This document shows, piece after piece, positions 7,981-17,143 of a stretch of DNA of 64,000 nucleotides. The notes below the pieces were generated by a model that did no database searches, had not been told where the DNA came from, and saw only the letters and a list, made by a program, of their open reading frames with translations. Position numbers and translations under genes: made by a program. Numbering within the stretch: the first letter of the stretch is position 1; each line of letters begins with the position of its first letter. Origin of the DNA: Lewinellaceae bacterium (GTDB taxonomy: Bacteria; Bacteroidota; Bacteroidia; Chitinophagales; Saprospiraceae); assembly GCA_020636255.1 (NCBI GenBank), contig JACJYE010000015.1, positions 83,959-147,958 of the forward strand, given 5' to 3'.

Positions 7981-9075
7981 ATGAAATTCATCAAGATATC
8001 CCTCGCCATCGCAGGCGTACTGGCCATTGCCGGTTTTATGGCCTTCAAATTGTATACGAACAAAAAGGCCATCGACGAAAAGGCACAGCCCAAAGAGGAA
8101 GTCATCACCGCTATACCGGTGCAGGTTGCTACGGCCGAACTGCTGCCGGTAGACAACAGCATTAGCCTGACCGGCTCTTTCGAGGCTCGCAAGGAGTTGA
8201 ACATCATCGCCGAAGCCCAGGGCCGGCTGACCAGCCTCAATATCGAAGAAGGTAACACGGTGTCGAAAGGGCAGGCCGTGGCAAAAATAGACGATACGAA
8301 CGTCCGCTCACAACTGGCCACAGCACAGGCTGCCCTGGAAAAAGCGCAGAAGGACGTCGAACGCTTCGAACGCCTGGCACAGGCCGGCGCTGTCAGCCAG
8401 CAGCAACTGGAAGAGATGCGCCTCAATTTTCAGAACAAACAGGCCAACCTGACGGCAGTGGAGCAACAACTGAAATACACCACGGCCAGGTCGCCGATGA
8501 CCGGCATCGTTAAGGAAGTGAAAGTGGAGGAAGGCAGCTTCGCTTCCCCCGGCGCCGTCATCGCTACGGTAGTGGATGTGAGCCGCCTCAAAATGGTCGT
8601 AAAGGTGCCCGAAACTCAGATCGTGAAAGTGCGCAAAGGCCAAAGCGTAAACATCCGTACCGAGGTTTACCCCGATAAAACCTTTTCCGGCAATATTAGC
8701 CTCATCAGCGTACAGGCCGACCAGGGGCGTAAGTATGATGTGGAGATCGAATTGCAGAACAGCCCCGAATTCCTGCTTAAAGCCGGTATGTATGGCAGCG
8801 TGACGATCAAACCCGCTACCACTGAAGTCGAAAAGGCGCTCTTCGTTCCCCGCAATGCCGTAGCCGGAAGCGTGAAAGATGCCGGTGTCTACGTCCTGCA
8901 ACCCGATGGAACGGTGGCTTTCCGCAAGGTCGAAGTAGGCGAAGGGCCCGGCGATATGGTGCTCATCCAGAAAGGGCTTAACGAAGGCGAAAGGGTCGTC
9001 ACCACCGGGCAGATCAACCTGTCGGAAGGCCGCCGGGTTAAAGTGCTCAGCAGTGCGGGCCCGGCAGTGGAATAA
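7981..9075 (+). CDS. RND efflux periplasmic adaptor (HlyD/AcrA family)
   Basis: A 364-aa membrane-fusion protein. An N-terminal hydrophobic segment (residues about 5-22) anchors or exports it; the lipoyl half-motifs (ELNIIAEAQGRLTSLNIEEG and SPMTGIVKEVKVEEG) flank a coiled-coil hairpin (about 100-150), and beta-barrel and membrane-proximal domains follow (VRKGQSVNIRTEVYPDKTF, FVPRNAVAGS). It bridges the RND pump and the TolC protein in the periplasm. It is the middle gene of the operon. Length and domain order are normal. Confidence 0.93.
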   Translation: MKFIKISLAIAGVLAIAGFMAFKLYTNKKAIDEKAQPKEEVITAIPVQVATAELLPVDNSISLTGSFEARKELNIIAEAQGRLTSLNIEEGNTVSKGQAVAKIDDTNVRSQLATAQAALEKAQKDVERFERLAQAGAVSQQQLEEMRLNFQNKQANLTAVEQQLKYTTARSPMTGIVKEVKVEEGSFASPGAVIATVVDVSRLKMVVKVPETQIVKVRKGQSVNIRTEVYPDKTFSGNISLISVQADQGRKYDVEIELQNSPEFLLKAGMYGSVTIKPATTEVEKALFVPRNAVAGSVKDAGVYVLQPDGTVAFRKVEVGEGPGDMVLIQKGLNEGERVVTTGQINLSEGRRVKVLSSAGPAVE

Positions 9076-9135
9076 ACCCTTTGCGGCATAAGCCGCCCAC
9101 AGCCATTCAACCATTCAACCATTCAAAAGTCTGTC

Positions 9136-12100
9136 ATGTCTATCACGGAATTATCAGTTAAGCGCCCTACCCTCGTAGTGGTGCTGTTCACCATACTATG
9201 CTTTTTCGGGCTGGTAGGTTACCAGAGCCTTACCTATGAGCTGCTGCCCGATATCTCCTCGCCGGTCATTTCCATTACGACTGTTTATCCCGGCGCATCG
9301 CCTGAGGAAGTGGAAAACGCCGTGGCCAAAGAGATCGAGGAGGCCGTGTCTACACTCGAGAACCTCGACAAGCTCCAGTCTATTTCCATGGAAGGGGTCT
9401 CCACCGTCATCGTGCAATTCAAATACGGAGCGGATATCGACCAGCTCGTCCAGGATGCCCAGCGCAAGGTGGACGCCATCAGGGCCAAGCTTCCTGAAGA
9501 CGCGCTCGACCCCAGCATCGGTAAGTTCTCTCTGGACGAGCTGCCCATCATGCGCATCGGCGCTACTTCGAATATGGACGAGGTGGCCTTTACCGGCCTG
9601 TTCGAAAACCGCATACAGCCCGAGTTGGCCCGCATTGAAGGCGTCGCACAGGTGAAGGTCGTCGGCGGCGAGAGCCGGGAGATACAGGTCAACGTCGACG
9701 GCGATAAACTGAAGTACTACAACCTCTCGCTGCTCCAGGTCACGCAGGCCATTAATAATGCCAATATGGACTTCCCAACGGGTAGCGTGCGCAACAAGGA
9801 CCAGGATATCCTGGTGCGCCTCTCCGGTAAGATCAGAGACCTCGGCGTACTGCGCCAGCTGGTGCTGACGACAAAGGACGGTGCTCCGGTATACCTGCAG
9901 GACGTGGCGGAAGTGCACGACTTCAAAAAAGAAGCGGAGGCGATCAGCCGGATCAACGGCCAGAGCTCGCTGGGGGTACTCATCACCAAACAATCGGATG
10001 GCAACACGGTGGAGGTGGCCGATAATGTGAAGGCCGAACTCAAAAAGATGGAAGAGCGGTACGCTGCTGAAAAGTTACAGTTCAATATAGCGCAAGACAG
10101 CTCCGTATTCACCCTGCAGGCCGCCGATGCGGTGATCCACGACCTGGTCATTGCCGTCATTCTCGTTGCTGTTATCATGCTGCTGTTCCTGCACAGCTTC
10201 CGCAACGCACTCATCGTTATGGTCGCCATCCCGGTTTCCATAGTCACCACTTTTGCCGTGATGAGCGTAGCGGGTTTCACCCTCAACCTGATGACACTGC
10301 TCGCGCTTTCCCTCGTGGTCGGTATCCTGGTCGACGACAGTATCGTTGTGCTGGAAAACATCCACAGCCACCAGGAGCGCGGCAAGTCGCCTATACAGGC
10401 CGCCATTGCCGTATGGGATGAAATGGGGCTTTCGGTTATGTCCATCACCCTGGTCATCATCGTAGTGTTCCTGCCCATCGCTATGGTCACGGGCCTGATC
10501 TCCGACCTGCTGTTCCAGTTTTCCCTGGTCGTAGTGGCCAGTACCGCCATCAGTTTGCTGGTGTCCTTCACGTTGACGCCTTTCCTGGCAAGCCGCTTTT
10601 CAAGGCTCAAACACCTGGACGCCAATAAGTTGTTGGACAGGCCGCTCATCTGGTTCGAGTCTGTCATTACGGGCCTCCAGGACAGCTACGAGGCGGCCCT
10701 GAAATGGTCCCTGCGCCACAAGGTTATTGCCATAACGGGGATCTTTGCCCTGGTGGCCGCCTCCTTCGCCCTGCTGGCCAACGGCTTCATCGGTTCGGAG
10801 TTCGTAAACGCCGGCGATAACGGTGAATTCCAGATAACGATAGAACTACCCAAGGAGGCGCCACTGGAAAGGACGAACTACCTGACGCAGCAGATCGAGG
10901 CCAGGCTGCTACACGAACCGGAGGTCGTCAGCGTGTTCACGACCGTCGGGCAGAGCAGCGGGCGGCTTTCCAATACGTCCAGCAGCAATCTGGCCGAACT
11001 GAACGTAAAACTGGTGCCGGCCGAGCAGCGCAGCCTCAGCTCCGCCGAATACGCCGATGAGGTGAAGCACAGCCTGCTGGAGAACATCCCGGGCGCGAAG
11101 ATCAGCGTTGCCCCGGTGAGTATGGTCGGCGGCGGCGGCTCCGCGCCCATCCAGATCATCCTGCAGGGCTCCGGCCTCAATGAGCTGATGGCTTTCGGAG
11201 AGCAGGTGCAGGAATTGGTGAAAAAAGTGCCCGGCACCACGGAAGTGAAATCGACGGTGGAAGGCGGCAACCCCGAAATTTCTGTCAACATCGACCGGGA
11301 GCGCATGGCCGGGCTCGGCCTGTCGCTCAACGTCGTGGGCGCTACGATGCAGAACGCCTTTACCGGTAATACCGACTCCAAGTTCGAGGGCGGGGATTAC
11401 GACTACGATATCCGCGTTCAGCTCGATGCCTTCGACCGCCGCAATATGGAAGACATCCAGAACCTGAATTTCCTCAACAACCAGGGCAACCTCATCAAGC
11501 TCAGCCAGTTTGCCACAGTGGCGCCCAGTACGGGCCCATCGCGCCTGGAAAGGCAGGACAAGATCACCTCGCTGACGGTCGAATCGAGGGTAGTCGGCAG
11601 GGCCGAAGGGACAGTAGGGCAGGAGATACGGGAGATGCTGGCCCAGACAGAAACGCCGGCGGGTATAGAGGTCTCCTTCGGTGGCAACCTCGAACAGCAG
11701 GAGGATTCCTTCCGCTCGCTCGGGTTTGCGCTGCTGACGTCCATCCTGCTCGTATACCTCATCATGGTGGCCCTGTACGATAGCTATGTGTATCCCTTCG
11801 TCGTTATGTTCTCCATTCCCGTGGCCCTTATCGGCGCATTCCTGGCGCTGGCGCTGGCCATGCAGAACATGAGCATCTTCGGCATGTTGGGCCTCATCAT
11901 GCTGGTGGGCCTGGTGGTGAAAAACGCCATCCTGATCGTCGACTTCGTGAACCAGTTGAAAAAGGAAGGAATGCCTAGCCGAGAGGCTGTGGTGAAAGGC
12001 ACCATGGCCCGTTTCCGCCCTATCCTCATGACCACCATCGCAATGGTGATCGCTATGATCCCTATCGCCATCGCCAAAGGCGCCGGGTCGGAGTGGAAAA

Positions 12101-12273
12101 ACGGGCTGGCCTGGGTGCTCATCGGCGGCCTGACGAGCTCCATGATCCTGACGCTTATCATCGTGCCGGTAATGTACCGGGTAGTAGATGGCGCCAAGGA
12201 GTGGTTCGCTAAAAGACGGAAAAAAGAGAAAGCGGGAAACCTGGCCCCCGTACATAGCTGCATGGCCGAATAG
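9136..12273 (+). CDS. RND-family efflux permease (AcrB-like)
   Basis: A 1045-aa inner-membrane proton-driven transporter of the RND superfamily (HAE1/AcrB group). Twelve TM segments are arranged as 1 + 5 and 1 + 5, with two large periplasmic loops. TM4 carries VVGILVDDSIVVLENIHSH, including the proton-relay Asp pair expected for AcrB D407/D408. The sequence GMLGLIMLVGLVVKNAILIV and FRPILMTTIAMVIAMIPIA near the C-terminus are typical. It completes the tolC-hlyD-RND operon (60-bp gap to the adaptor gene). Three tandem copies of an ATTCAACC-like unit precede the start. Substrates cannot be inferred. Confidence 0.95.
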   Translation: MSITELSVKRPTLVVVLFTILCFFGLVGYQSLTYELLPDISSPVISITTVYPGASPEEVENAVAKEIEEAVSTLENLDKLQSISMEGVSTVIVQFKYGADIDQLVQDAQRKVDAIRAKLPEDALDPSIGKFSLDELPIMRIGATSNMDEVAFTGLFENRIQPELARIEGVAQVKVVGGESREIQVNVDGDKLKYYNLSLLQVTQAINNANMDFPTGSVRNKDQDILVRLSGKIRDLGVLRQLVLTTKDGAPVYLQDVAEVHDFKKEAEAISRINGQSSLGVLITKQSDGNTVEVADNVKAELKKMEERYAAEKLQFNIAQDSSVFTLQAADAVIHDLVIAVILVAVIMLLFLHSFRNALIVMVAIPVSIVTTFAVMSVAGFTLNLMTLLALSLVVGILVDDSIVVLENIHSHQERGKSPIQAAIAVWDEMGLSVMSITLVIIVVFLPIAMVTGLISDLLFQFSLVVVASTAISLLVSFTLTPFLASRFSRLKHLDANKLLDRPLIWFESVITGLQDSYEAALKWSLRHKVIAITGIFALVAASFALLANGFIGSEFVNAGDNGEFQITIELPKEAPLERTNYLTQQIEARLLHEPEVVSVFTTVGQSSGRLSNTSSSNLAELNVKLVPAEQRSLSSAEYADEVKHSLLENIPGAKISVAPVSMVGGGGSAPIQIILQGSGLNELMAFGEQVQELVKKVPGTTEVKSTVEGGNPEISVNIDRERMAGLGLSLNVVGATMQNAFTGNTDSKFEGGDYDYDIRVQLDAFDRRNMEDIQNLNFLNNQGNLIKLSQFATVAPSTGPSRLERQDKITSLTVESRVVGRAEGTVGQEIREMLAQTETPAGIEVSFGGNLEQQEDSFRSLGFALLTSILLVYLIMVALYDSYVYPFVVMFSIPVALIGAFLALALAMQNMSIFGMLGLIMLVGLVVKNAILIVDFVNQLKKEGMPSREAVVKGTMARFRPILMTTIAMVIAMIPIAIAKGAGSEWKNGLAWVLIGGLTSSMILTLIIVPVMYRVVDGAKEWFAKRRKKEKAGNLAPVHSCMAE

Positions 12274-12311
12274 CTGGGAGCATCCTGGCAACGGGGCCAT
12301 TATTAAAAATA

Positions 12312-12360
12312 TTTGCGGCGTATGAAAAGGGTGCTTATATTTGTAAGTGATCACTCACTT
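12312..12360 (+). promoter_or_regulatory. Strong promoter with TetR-like palindrome
   Basis: TTTG (12312-12315), 20-bp spacer, TATATTTG (12336-12343) is a near-ideal Bacteroidota promoter. Immediately downstream, AAGTGA (12345-12350) and TCACTT (12355-12360) form an inverted repeat containing the palindrome AGTGATCACT, a shape common for TetR-family operators. It would sit at the transcription start of the epimerase gene. No TetR gene is in the window. Confidence 0.6.
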
Positions 12361-12415
12361 TTAATCGCAAATGCCGCACCCCGCCAGGGCCGGGCAGGCA
12401 AAAACAAAAGAGGCC

Positions 12416-13084
12416 ATGAAGATCAAAGCTATCATTACCGGTAGTACCGGCATGGTCGGCGAAGGCGTGCTCCACGTCGCACTCGCCGATGACAGGGTTG
12501 AGAAAGTACTCGTTATCAACCGGCGCCCCTGTGGGGTGGAACACGAAAAACTGACGGAGATCCTGCATTCGGATTTTCACGACTTTTCGGCCATAGAACC
12601 ACAGTTGTCGGGGTATAACGCCTGTTATTTCTGCCTGGGCGTTTCTTCCGTAGGCATGGATGAGAAAAAGTACTACCACCTCACCTACGAGCTTACTCAT
12701 CACGTCGCTCAAACCCTTGCCCGGCTGAACCCGGAGATGGTGTTCTGTTATGTTTCCGGAGCCGGGGCCGACGGCAGTGAGCAGGGGCGCATCATGTGGG
12801 CGAGGGTCAAGGGCAAGACGGAGAACAGCCTGGCCCGGCTTCCCTTCAGGGCTGTATATAATTTCAGGCCCGGCCTGATCTATCCGATGCCCGGTATGAA
12901 GAATACGCTGAGGCCATACAAAATACTGGGGTTCCTGTTCCCGCTATTCCGGCTGCTTACACCCGGCCGCGTAGTGCGGCTGGAAGATATCGGCAATGCC
13001 ATGCTCAACGCCACATCGGCCGGCTACCGCAAACAGGTGCTGGAATGCCCGGATATTGCGGCCCTGGCCGCCGTGAAGGGGTAA
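12416..13084 (+). CDS. NAD(P)-binding Rossmann-fold protein (epimerase/NmrA-like)
   Basis: A 222-aa short-chain-dehydrogenase-like protein. MKIKAIITGSTGMVGEGVL carries the N-terminal GxTGxxG dinucleotide-binding motif, followed by VEKVLVINRRP at the end of the second strand. It resembles small atypical SDR proteins (YbjT/HTATIP2-like), with YYHLTYELTHHVAQ and YNFRPGLIYPMPG in later positions; a clear YxxxK catalytic pair is not obvious. ATG at 12416 places the Rossmann motif at the N-terminus; an upstream in-frame ATG at 12371 would add 15 unlikely residues. The promoter has a TetR-like operator. Function beyond a nucleotide-dependent oxidoreductase or epimerase is not known. Confidence 0.85.
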   Translation: MKIKAIITGSTGMVGEGVLHVALADDRVEKVLVINRRPCGVEHEKLTEILHSDFHDFSAIEPQLSGYNACYFCLGVSSVGMDEKKYYHLTYELTHHVAQTLARLNPEMVFCYVSGAGADGSEQGRIMWARVKGKTENSLARLPFRAVYNFRPGLIYPMPGMKNTLRPYKILGFLFPLFRLLTPGRVVRLEDIGNAMLNATSAGYRKQVLECPDIAALAAVKG

Positions 13085-13095
13085 ACGGCCGGCCT

Positions 13096-14226
13096 TTACA
13101 AGGCCATTTTATGGCCTTTGCTGATCGTCACCGAGTTGAGCGCCACCATGTTTTCTTTGCCCCGCAGGCGGATCTCGCCCATGTGCACCTTTTGATAGGC
13201 TCCGTCGATATGCAGATGCTGCATCAGTTCTGACGAGGCCAGCAGGCCTACCTGGTAGTGGTTGCATTCGCCCTGTATCCTGGCCGCCGTATTCAGCACG
13301 TCGCCGGAAAAAACGATATCCTTTTTGATGATGCCTATTTCCCCTACCGTCGCTTCACCCAGGTGCAGGCCGGCTTTAAAAAAGGGCACATGGCCGTATT
13401 GCTTCAGGTAATAAGCGCTTTTTTCCTCGATCAGCTTTTCGATCCTGAAAAAGCAGTCCAGGCAATTGTTATCCTTCATCCCGTTGTCCACCGTCCAGGT
13501 GATGATCACCTCGTCGCCCACGTACTGGTATATCTCGCCCAGGCTATCGATGATCGGCTCGGTGATGTCTCTGAAGATCTCCCGGAGCAGTTCAAAGAAA
13601 TGGCGGCTACCGATCTTTTCGGCGATCGTCGTAGAGGATTTCAGGTCGAGGAACATGAAGATCCGCTCTTCCTGCCGGGGCAGATAATACTTACCGGTGA
13701 TGAACTTCCACAATACCCCGGAGCCGAACTTGTCGTTCACCTGTAACATGAACTGCGTGCCGGATACCAGCAGGGCCGCAAAGGCCATCGTCCAGATAAA
13801 GGAAGGGGTATTCAGGTTCACGATCACGTTATGCCAGGACCGCTGGGCGGCTTCCCGGACACTTTCCTGAAGCGAAAAATAGGCGAGGGCGAGAAAGAAA
13901 AGGCCGGCGATGGCAATGGCCAGGTAAAACAGGATAAACGACAAGCCCGAATTGATGATACCAAAGGCAAAAGAACGTTTTTTATAGCGTTTATCCATCC
14001 TGAACACCAGCAGATATCCGCCCACCAGCCCCCCGAAAACGCCGAGGATGGCCTGTGCTGTGAAATCGGGCCAGAAGGCGTAGGTACCCTGCAGCTTGCC
14101 CAGCCTGACCAGATCGGTTACGAAATAGTAATTACTGATGTAGGAAAGTGTTACAAGCAATGTCCAGCAAAGGGTGATCACCAGCACTTTGCGGGCTTTT
14201 CTCCGAAATGGAACCGGGTTTTTCAT
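13096..14226 (-). CDS. Membrane-bound class III adenylate/guanylate cyclase
   Basis: A 376-aa protein with four predicted TM segments in the first half (about residues 14-36, 58-76, 88-120, 145-168) and a class III nucleotide cyclase catalytic domain in the second half. FMFLDLKSSTTIAEKIG and YQYVGDEVIITW provide the two metal-binding Asp residues; FKAGLHLGEATVGEIG and FSGDVLNTAARIQGEC are the conserved later motifs. Substrate-specifying residues are not certain, so cAMP versus cGMP is open. The ATG at 14226 is chosen because it directly precedes the basic segment and TM1. It is convergent with the epimerase gene, 11 bp apart. An AGAGCTTGT repeat lies 57 bp upstream of its start. Confidence 0.88.
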   Translation of the reverse strand: MKNPVPFRRKARKVLVITLCWTLLVTLSYISNYYFVTDLVRLGKLQGTYAFWPDFTAQAILGVFGGLVGGYLLVFRMDKRYKKRSFAFGIINSGLSFILFYLAIAIAGLFFLALAYFSLQESVREAAQRSWHNVIVNLNTPSFIWTMAFAALLVSGTQFMLQVNDKFGSGVLWKFITGKYYLPRQEERIFMFLDLKSSTTIAEKIGSRHFFELLREIFRDITEPIIDSLGEIYQYVGDEVIITWTVDNGMKDNNCLDCFFRIEKLIEEKSAYYLKQYGHVPFFKAGLHLGEATVGEIGIIKKDIVFSGDVLNTAARIQGECNHYQVGLLASSELMQHLHIDGAYQKVHMGEIRLRGKENMVALNSVTISKGHKMAL

Positions 14227-14282
14227 AGGCAATAAATGGTTTGTATTCCGAGAGCCCGGCCGTGAATCTCTGTTCAATACTC

Positions 14283-14294
14283 CAAACAAGCTCT
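14283..14294 (-). repeat. AGAGCTTGT-family intergenic repeat (one arm)
   Basis: On the minus strand this reads AGAGCTTGTTTG, identical to the left arm of the hairpin repeat at 29017-29028. Only one arm is present. It lies between tyrS and the cyclase gene. Confidence 0.5.
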
Positions 14295-14303
14295 AAAAGC
14301 ACC

Positions 14304-15578
14304 TTACTCCGCCATCACAATGAACTTGTTCTTCTTCCCGTTTTCCACCATCATATACTTGCCGTGCAGCAGCGCTTCATGGCTGACCGCCTCTTCATGG
14401 CTATTCACCTTGTCCTTGTTCACGCTGATGGCGTTGCCCTGAATGGCGCGGCGGGCTTCGCCTTTGGATGCCAGAATGCTGGTGTGCTCGGCCAGCAGGT
14501 CGACGATGTTGACGCCATTGGCGAGCAACTCCCGCGAGATGGTGAAGCTGGGGATCTCGGAGGCCACGGTCGCCAGCTCGCCCTTGCCCAGTTCGAGCAG
14601 GTTCTCCCTGGTGGCGTTGCGGCCGAACAGCAGCTGGCTGACGCGCAACACCGAGCGGTAGTCTTCGTCGGAATGAACGCGAATGGTGAGCTCTTCGGCC
14701 AGCAGGCGCTTGAGCTCCTGCGGGTTGTCGGCCAGCTCCTTTTCCCGCGCTTCGATCTCTTCCCGGGATCTCAGGGTGAAATAACGGGTGAATTTAGGCG
14801 TGTCCGCATCGTCGGCATTGATCCAGAACTGGTAGAACTTGTACGGGCTCGTCAGGCCGGGGTCGAGCCAGATATTGCCGCCCATCGACTTGCCGAACTT
14901 GGTGCCGTCGGCTTTGGTCAGCAGGGGGGTCGTCACGGCATAGGCCTTGGCGCCGAGGTTGCGCCGGATGAACTCCGTACCGGAAGTGATGTTGCCCCAC
15001 TGGTCGGAACCGCCCATCTGGAGGATGCAGTCGTATTGCTGATACAGCACCTGGAAGTCGTAGGCCTGCAGTAGCTGGTAGCTGAACTCAGTGAATGAGA
15101 TGCCGCTGTCCAGCCGCTTCTGTACCGACTCTTTCGACATCATATAGTTGACGGTCAGGGTTTTGCCTACATCGCGCAGAAAGCCCAGCACGTTCATATC
15201 CTTGTAGAAGTCGATGTTGTTCACCATCAGCGCCTTGTTGGGGCCGTCCTCGAAGTTGAGGAATTTGTAGGCCTGGCTTTTCTGGTGTTCCAGGTTGGCG
15301 TCGAGCTCTTCGAAGGTTTTCAGCTCCCGCTCCGTGTCCCGCCCGGAGGGGTCGCCGATGCGGCCGGTGGCGCCGCCCATCAGCACCAGCGGCCGGTGGC
15401 CGGAGCGCTGGAACAGGCTGAGCAGCATGATCTGCACAAAGTTGCCGATGGTCAGGGCCGGAGCAGTGGGGTCGAAGCCGATGTAACCCGTTACCATGCC
15501 TTTGTTCAGCACCTCTTCCACGCCGGGCATAGCGTCGTGTAACATGCCCCGCCATTCCAGTTCTTCCAGAAAGTTCAT
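14304..15578 (-). CDS. tyrS: Tyrosine--tRNA ligase
   Basis: A 424-aa class I aminoacyl-tRNA synthetase charging tRNA-Tyr in the cytoplasm. The order is the Rossmann catalytic domain with GYIGFDPTAPALTIGNF in place of the usual PTA...HIGH segment, the tyrosine-binding QMGGSDQWGNITSG, the KMSKS equivalent KFGKSMGG, an anticodon-binding helical domain, and a C-terminal S4 RNA-binding domain (SKGEARRAIQGNAISVNKDK). The first HIGH residue is Thr rather than His. ATG at 15578 is chosen; a consensus promoter (minus strand, TAAATTTG at 15625-15618) lies about 40 bp upstream and excludes longer starts. Length matches the bacterial enzyme. Confidence 0.96.
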   Translation of the reverse strand: MNFLEELEWRGMLHDAMPGVEEVLNKGMVTGYIGFDPTAPALTIGNFVQIMLLSLFQRSGHRPLVLMGGATGRIGDPSGRDTERELKTFEELDANLEHQKSQAYKFLNFEDGPNKALMVNNIDFYKDMNVLGFLRDVGKTLTVNYMMSKESVQKRLDSGISFTEFSYQLLQAYDFQVLYQQYDCILQMGGSDQWGNITSGTEFIRRNLGAKAYAVTTPLLTKADGTKFGKSMGGNIWLDPGLTSPYKFYQFWINADDADTPKFTRYFTLRSREEIEAREKELADNPQELKRLLAEELTIRVHSDEDYRSVLRVSQLLFGRNATRENLLELGKGELATVASEIPSFTISRELLANGVNIVDLLAEHTSILASKGEARRAIQGNAISVNKDKVNSHEEAVSHEALLHGKYMMVENGKKNKFIVMAE

Positions 15579-15617
15579 CCGTCTGTTGTTTTGTTCCGTT
15601 GTACTTTTTGAGCGGGG

Positions 15618-15652
15618 CAAATTTAGCTTTTTTGCCAGCTTTTTTGAACAAA
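15618..15652 (-). promoter_or_regulatory. tyrS promoter
   Basis: On the minus strand TTTG (15652-15649), 23-bp spacer, TAAATTTG (15625-15618) matches the Bacteroidota consensus, about 40 bp before the tyrS ATG. Confidence 0.6.
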
Positions 15653-15661
15653 CCACCGAAA

Positions 15662-15693
15662 TTGAAGGAAGGTTCAGACTTTTCCTATCTTTG
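15662..15693 (+). promoter_or_regulatory. Promoter of the ABC permease gene, almost leaderless
   Basis: TTG (15662-15664), 21-bp spacer, TATCTTTG (15686-15693). The ATG follows only 6 bp after the -7 box, so the transcript should begin at or within a few bases of the start codon. Confidence 0.6.
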
Positions 15694-15699
15694 CGCGGC

Positions 15700-17007
15700 A
15701 TGAAATTCGAAGCCTTCATAGCACGCCGGGTTGCGGCCTCGGGGCAGCAGTCTTTTTCGCGGCTCATCCTGCGCATTGCGGTGGCGGCGGTGGCCCTTAG
15801 CGTGGCCGTCATGATCTGCGCCAACGCGCTCATCGCAGGCTTTAAGAACGAGATCAGCTCCAAGATATTCGGTTTCTGGGGGCATATCCACATCACCGAT
15901 ACGGATATCAACAGGTCGCTGCTGGAAGCTTTTCCGGTGAAAAAGGAACAGTCTTTTTATCCCTACCTCGACACCATCCGGCAGGTGCAGTATACCATGG
16001 AGGAAAACTGGTTCGGGCAGCGGGTCGAGCGGGTACACCGGACAAAAGGAGGGATTCGCCACATTCAGGTTTTTGCGATCAAACCCGGCATTATCGAGGC
16101 CGGGAAAAAAGGCGACAGGGATATCGAAGGCATCATCCTGAAAGGGGTGGGGCAGGACTTCGACTGGGATTTCATCGGCCAGTACATCAAACGGGGCCGA
16201 CGGCTGAACATGCCCGACTCTGCGATGTCGCGCGAGATCCTCATCTCAGAGCAGACCGCCAGCCGGCTGCAGGCCGATACCGGCGACTCCTTTATCGTAC
16301 ACTTCGTTGAAAAAGGCGAACAGCTGCAGCGGCGCTTTACCGTCAGTGGCATCTACCGCACCGGCCTGGAGGAATACGACCGCAAATTCGCCCTCATCGA
16401 TATCAGGCAGATCCAGCGCCTGCTGGGCTGGACGGAAGATCAGGTCAGCGGCTTTGAGGTGTTTATCGACGATATCGACGACCTGGAGGCCCTCACCGAC
16501 TATATCTATTTCGAACAACTTCCCAGCGACCTCTACGCCGAGTCGATCCGCGATAAGATGCCGGAGATCTTCGACTGGCTCGACCTCCAGGATATCAACG
16601 AGGCCGTCATACTGGGGCTGATGGTCATCGTGGCCATCATCAACATGGTCACGGCTCTGATGATCCTCATCCTGGAGCGCGCCAATATGATCGGCATCCT
16701 CAAATCGCTGGGCAGCGCCAACTGGAGCATCCGTAAGATATTTCTCTACTACGCCGCCTATATCATCGGCCTGGGGCTGTTCTGGGGCAACCTCATCGGC
16801 ATCGGCCTGTGCCTGTTGCAGAGCCGGTTCGAATTTATCCGGCTCAGTGAGGAGAACTATTACCTGTCCACTGCGCCCATCGAACTCCAGTTCTGGCCTA
16901 TCCTCCTGCTAAATATCGGGACCCTCATCGTAACGCTGGCCTTCCTCATCATCCCCTCTTACCTGGTCACGAGCATCAGCCCGGTAAAGGCCATCCGCTT
17001 TAAGTAA
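15700..17007 (+). CDS. LolC/LolE/FtsX-type ABC transporter permease
   Basis: A 435-aa membrane protein of the FtsX/MacB permease superfamily. TM1 lies near residues 22-46 (RLILRIAVAAVALSVAVMIC), followed by a periplasmic domain of about 270 residues, and three further TM segments (AVILGLMVIVAIINMVTALM; IFLYYAAYIIGLGLFWGNLI; LLNIGTLIVTLAFLIIPSYL). The end SISPVKAIRFK is characteristic of LolC/E-like proteins of Bacteroidota. Such proteins act with a separate ATPase in lipoprotein release or envelope signalling; no ATPase gene is adjacent. It is divergent from tyrS. The ATG at 15700 is fixed by the promoter 6 bp upstream. Confidence 0.88.
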   Translation: MKFEAFIARRVAASGQQSFSRLILRIAVAAVALSVAVMICANALIAGFKNEISSKIFGFWGHIHITDTDINRSLLEAFPVKKEQSFYPYLDTIRQVQYTMEENWFGQRVERVHRTKGGIRHIQVFAIKPGIIEAGKKGDRDIEGIILKGVGQDFDWDFIGQYIKRGRRLNMPDSAMSREILISEQTASRLQADTGDSFIVHFVEKGEQLQRRFTVSGIYRTGLEEYDRKFALIDIRQIQRLLGWTEDQVSGFEVFIDDIDDLEALTDYIYFEQLPSDLYAESIRDKMPEIFDWLDLQDINEAVILGLMVIVAIINMVTALMILILERANMIGILKSLGSANWSIRKIFLYYAAYIIGLGLFWGNLIGIGLCLLQSRFEFIRLSEENYYLSTAPIELQFWPILLLNIGTLIVTLAFLIIPSYLVTSISPVKAIRFK

Positions 17008-17094
17008 GCCTCAAAAAAGACAATTATGTAAAAGGCATGTAGGCATTGCCGCATTTCTGCCTACTTTGCAGGAGTAAATATTTTTCCAACATAT

Positions 17095-17126
17095 AGAGCT
17101 TGTCTGGAGGCCTCTATACAAGTTCT
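17095..17126 (+). repeat. AGAGCTTGT hairpin repeat
   Basis: AGAGCTTGT (17095-17103) pairs with ACAAGTTCT (17118-17126), including one G-U pair, around the core GGAGGCCT. The same layout occurs at 29017-29048 with a different but still complementary right arm. It lies 17 bp before the start of the thioredoxin-fold gene. Confidence 0.65.
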
Positions 17127-17143
17127 TAATCCATGAAACGGCC

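Noticed and set aside
9103..9126. Tandem CATTCAAC units as a CRISPR-like or regulatory array
   Set aside because: Three short adjacent units without spacers; simple repeat only.
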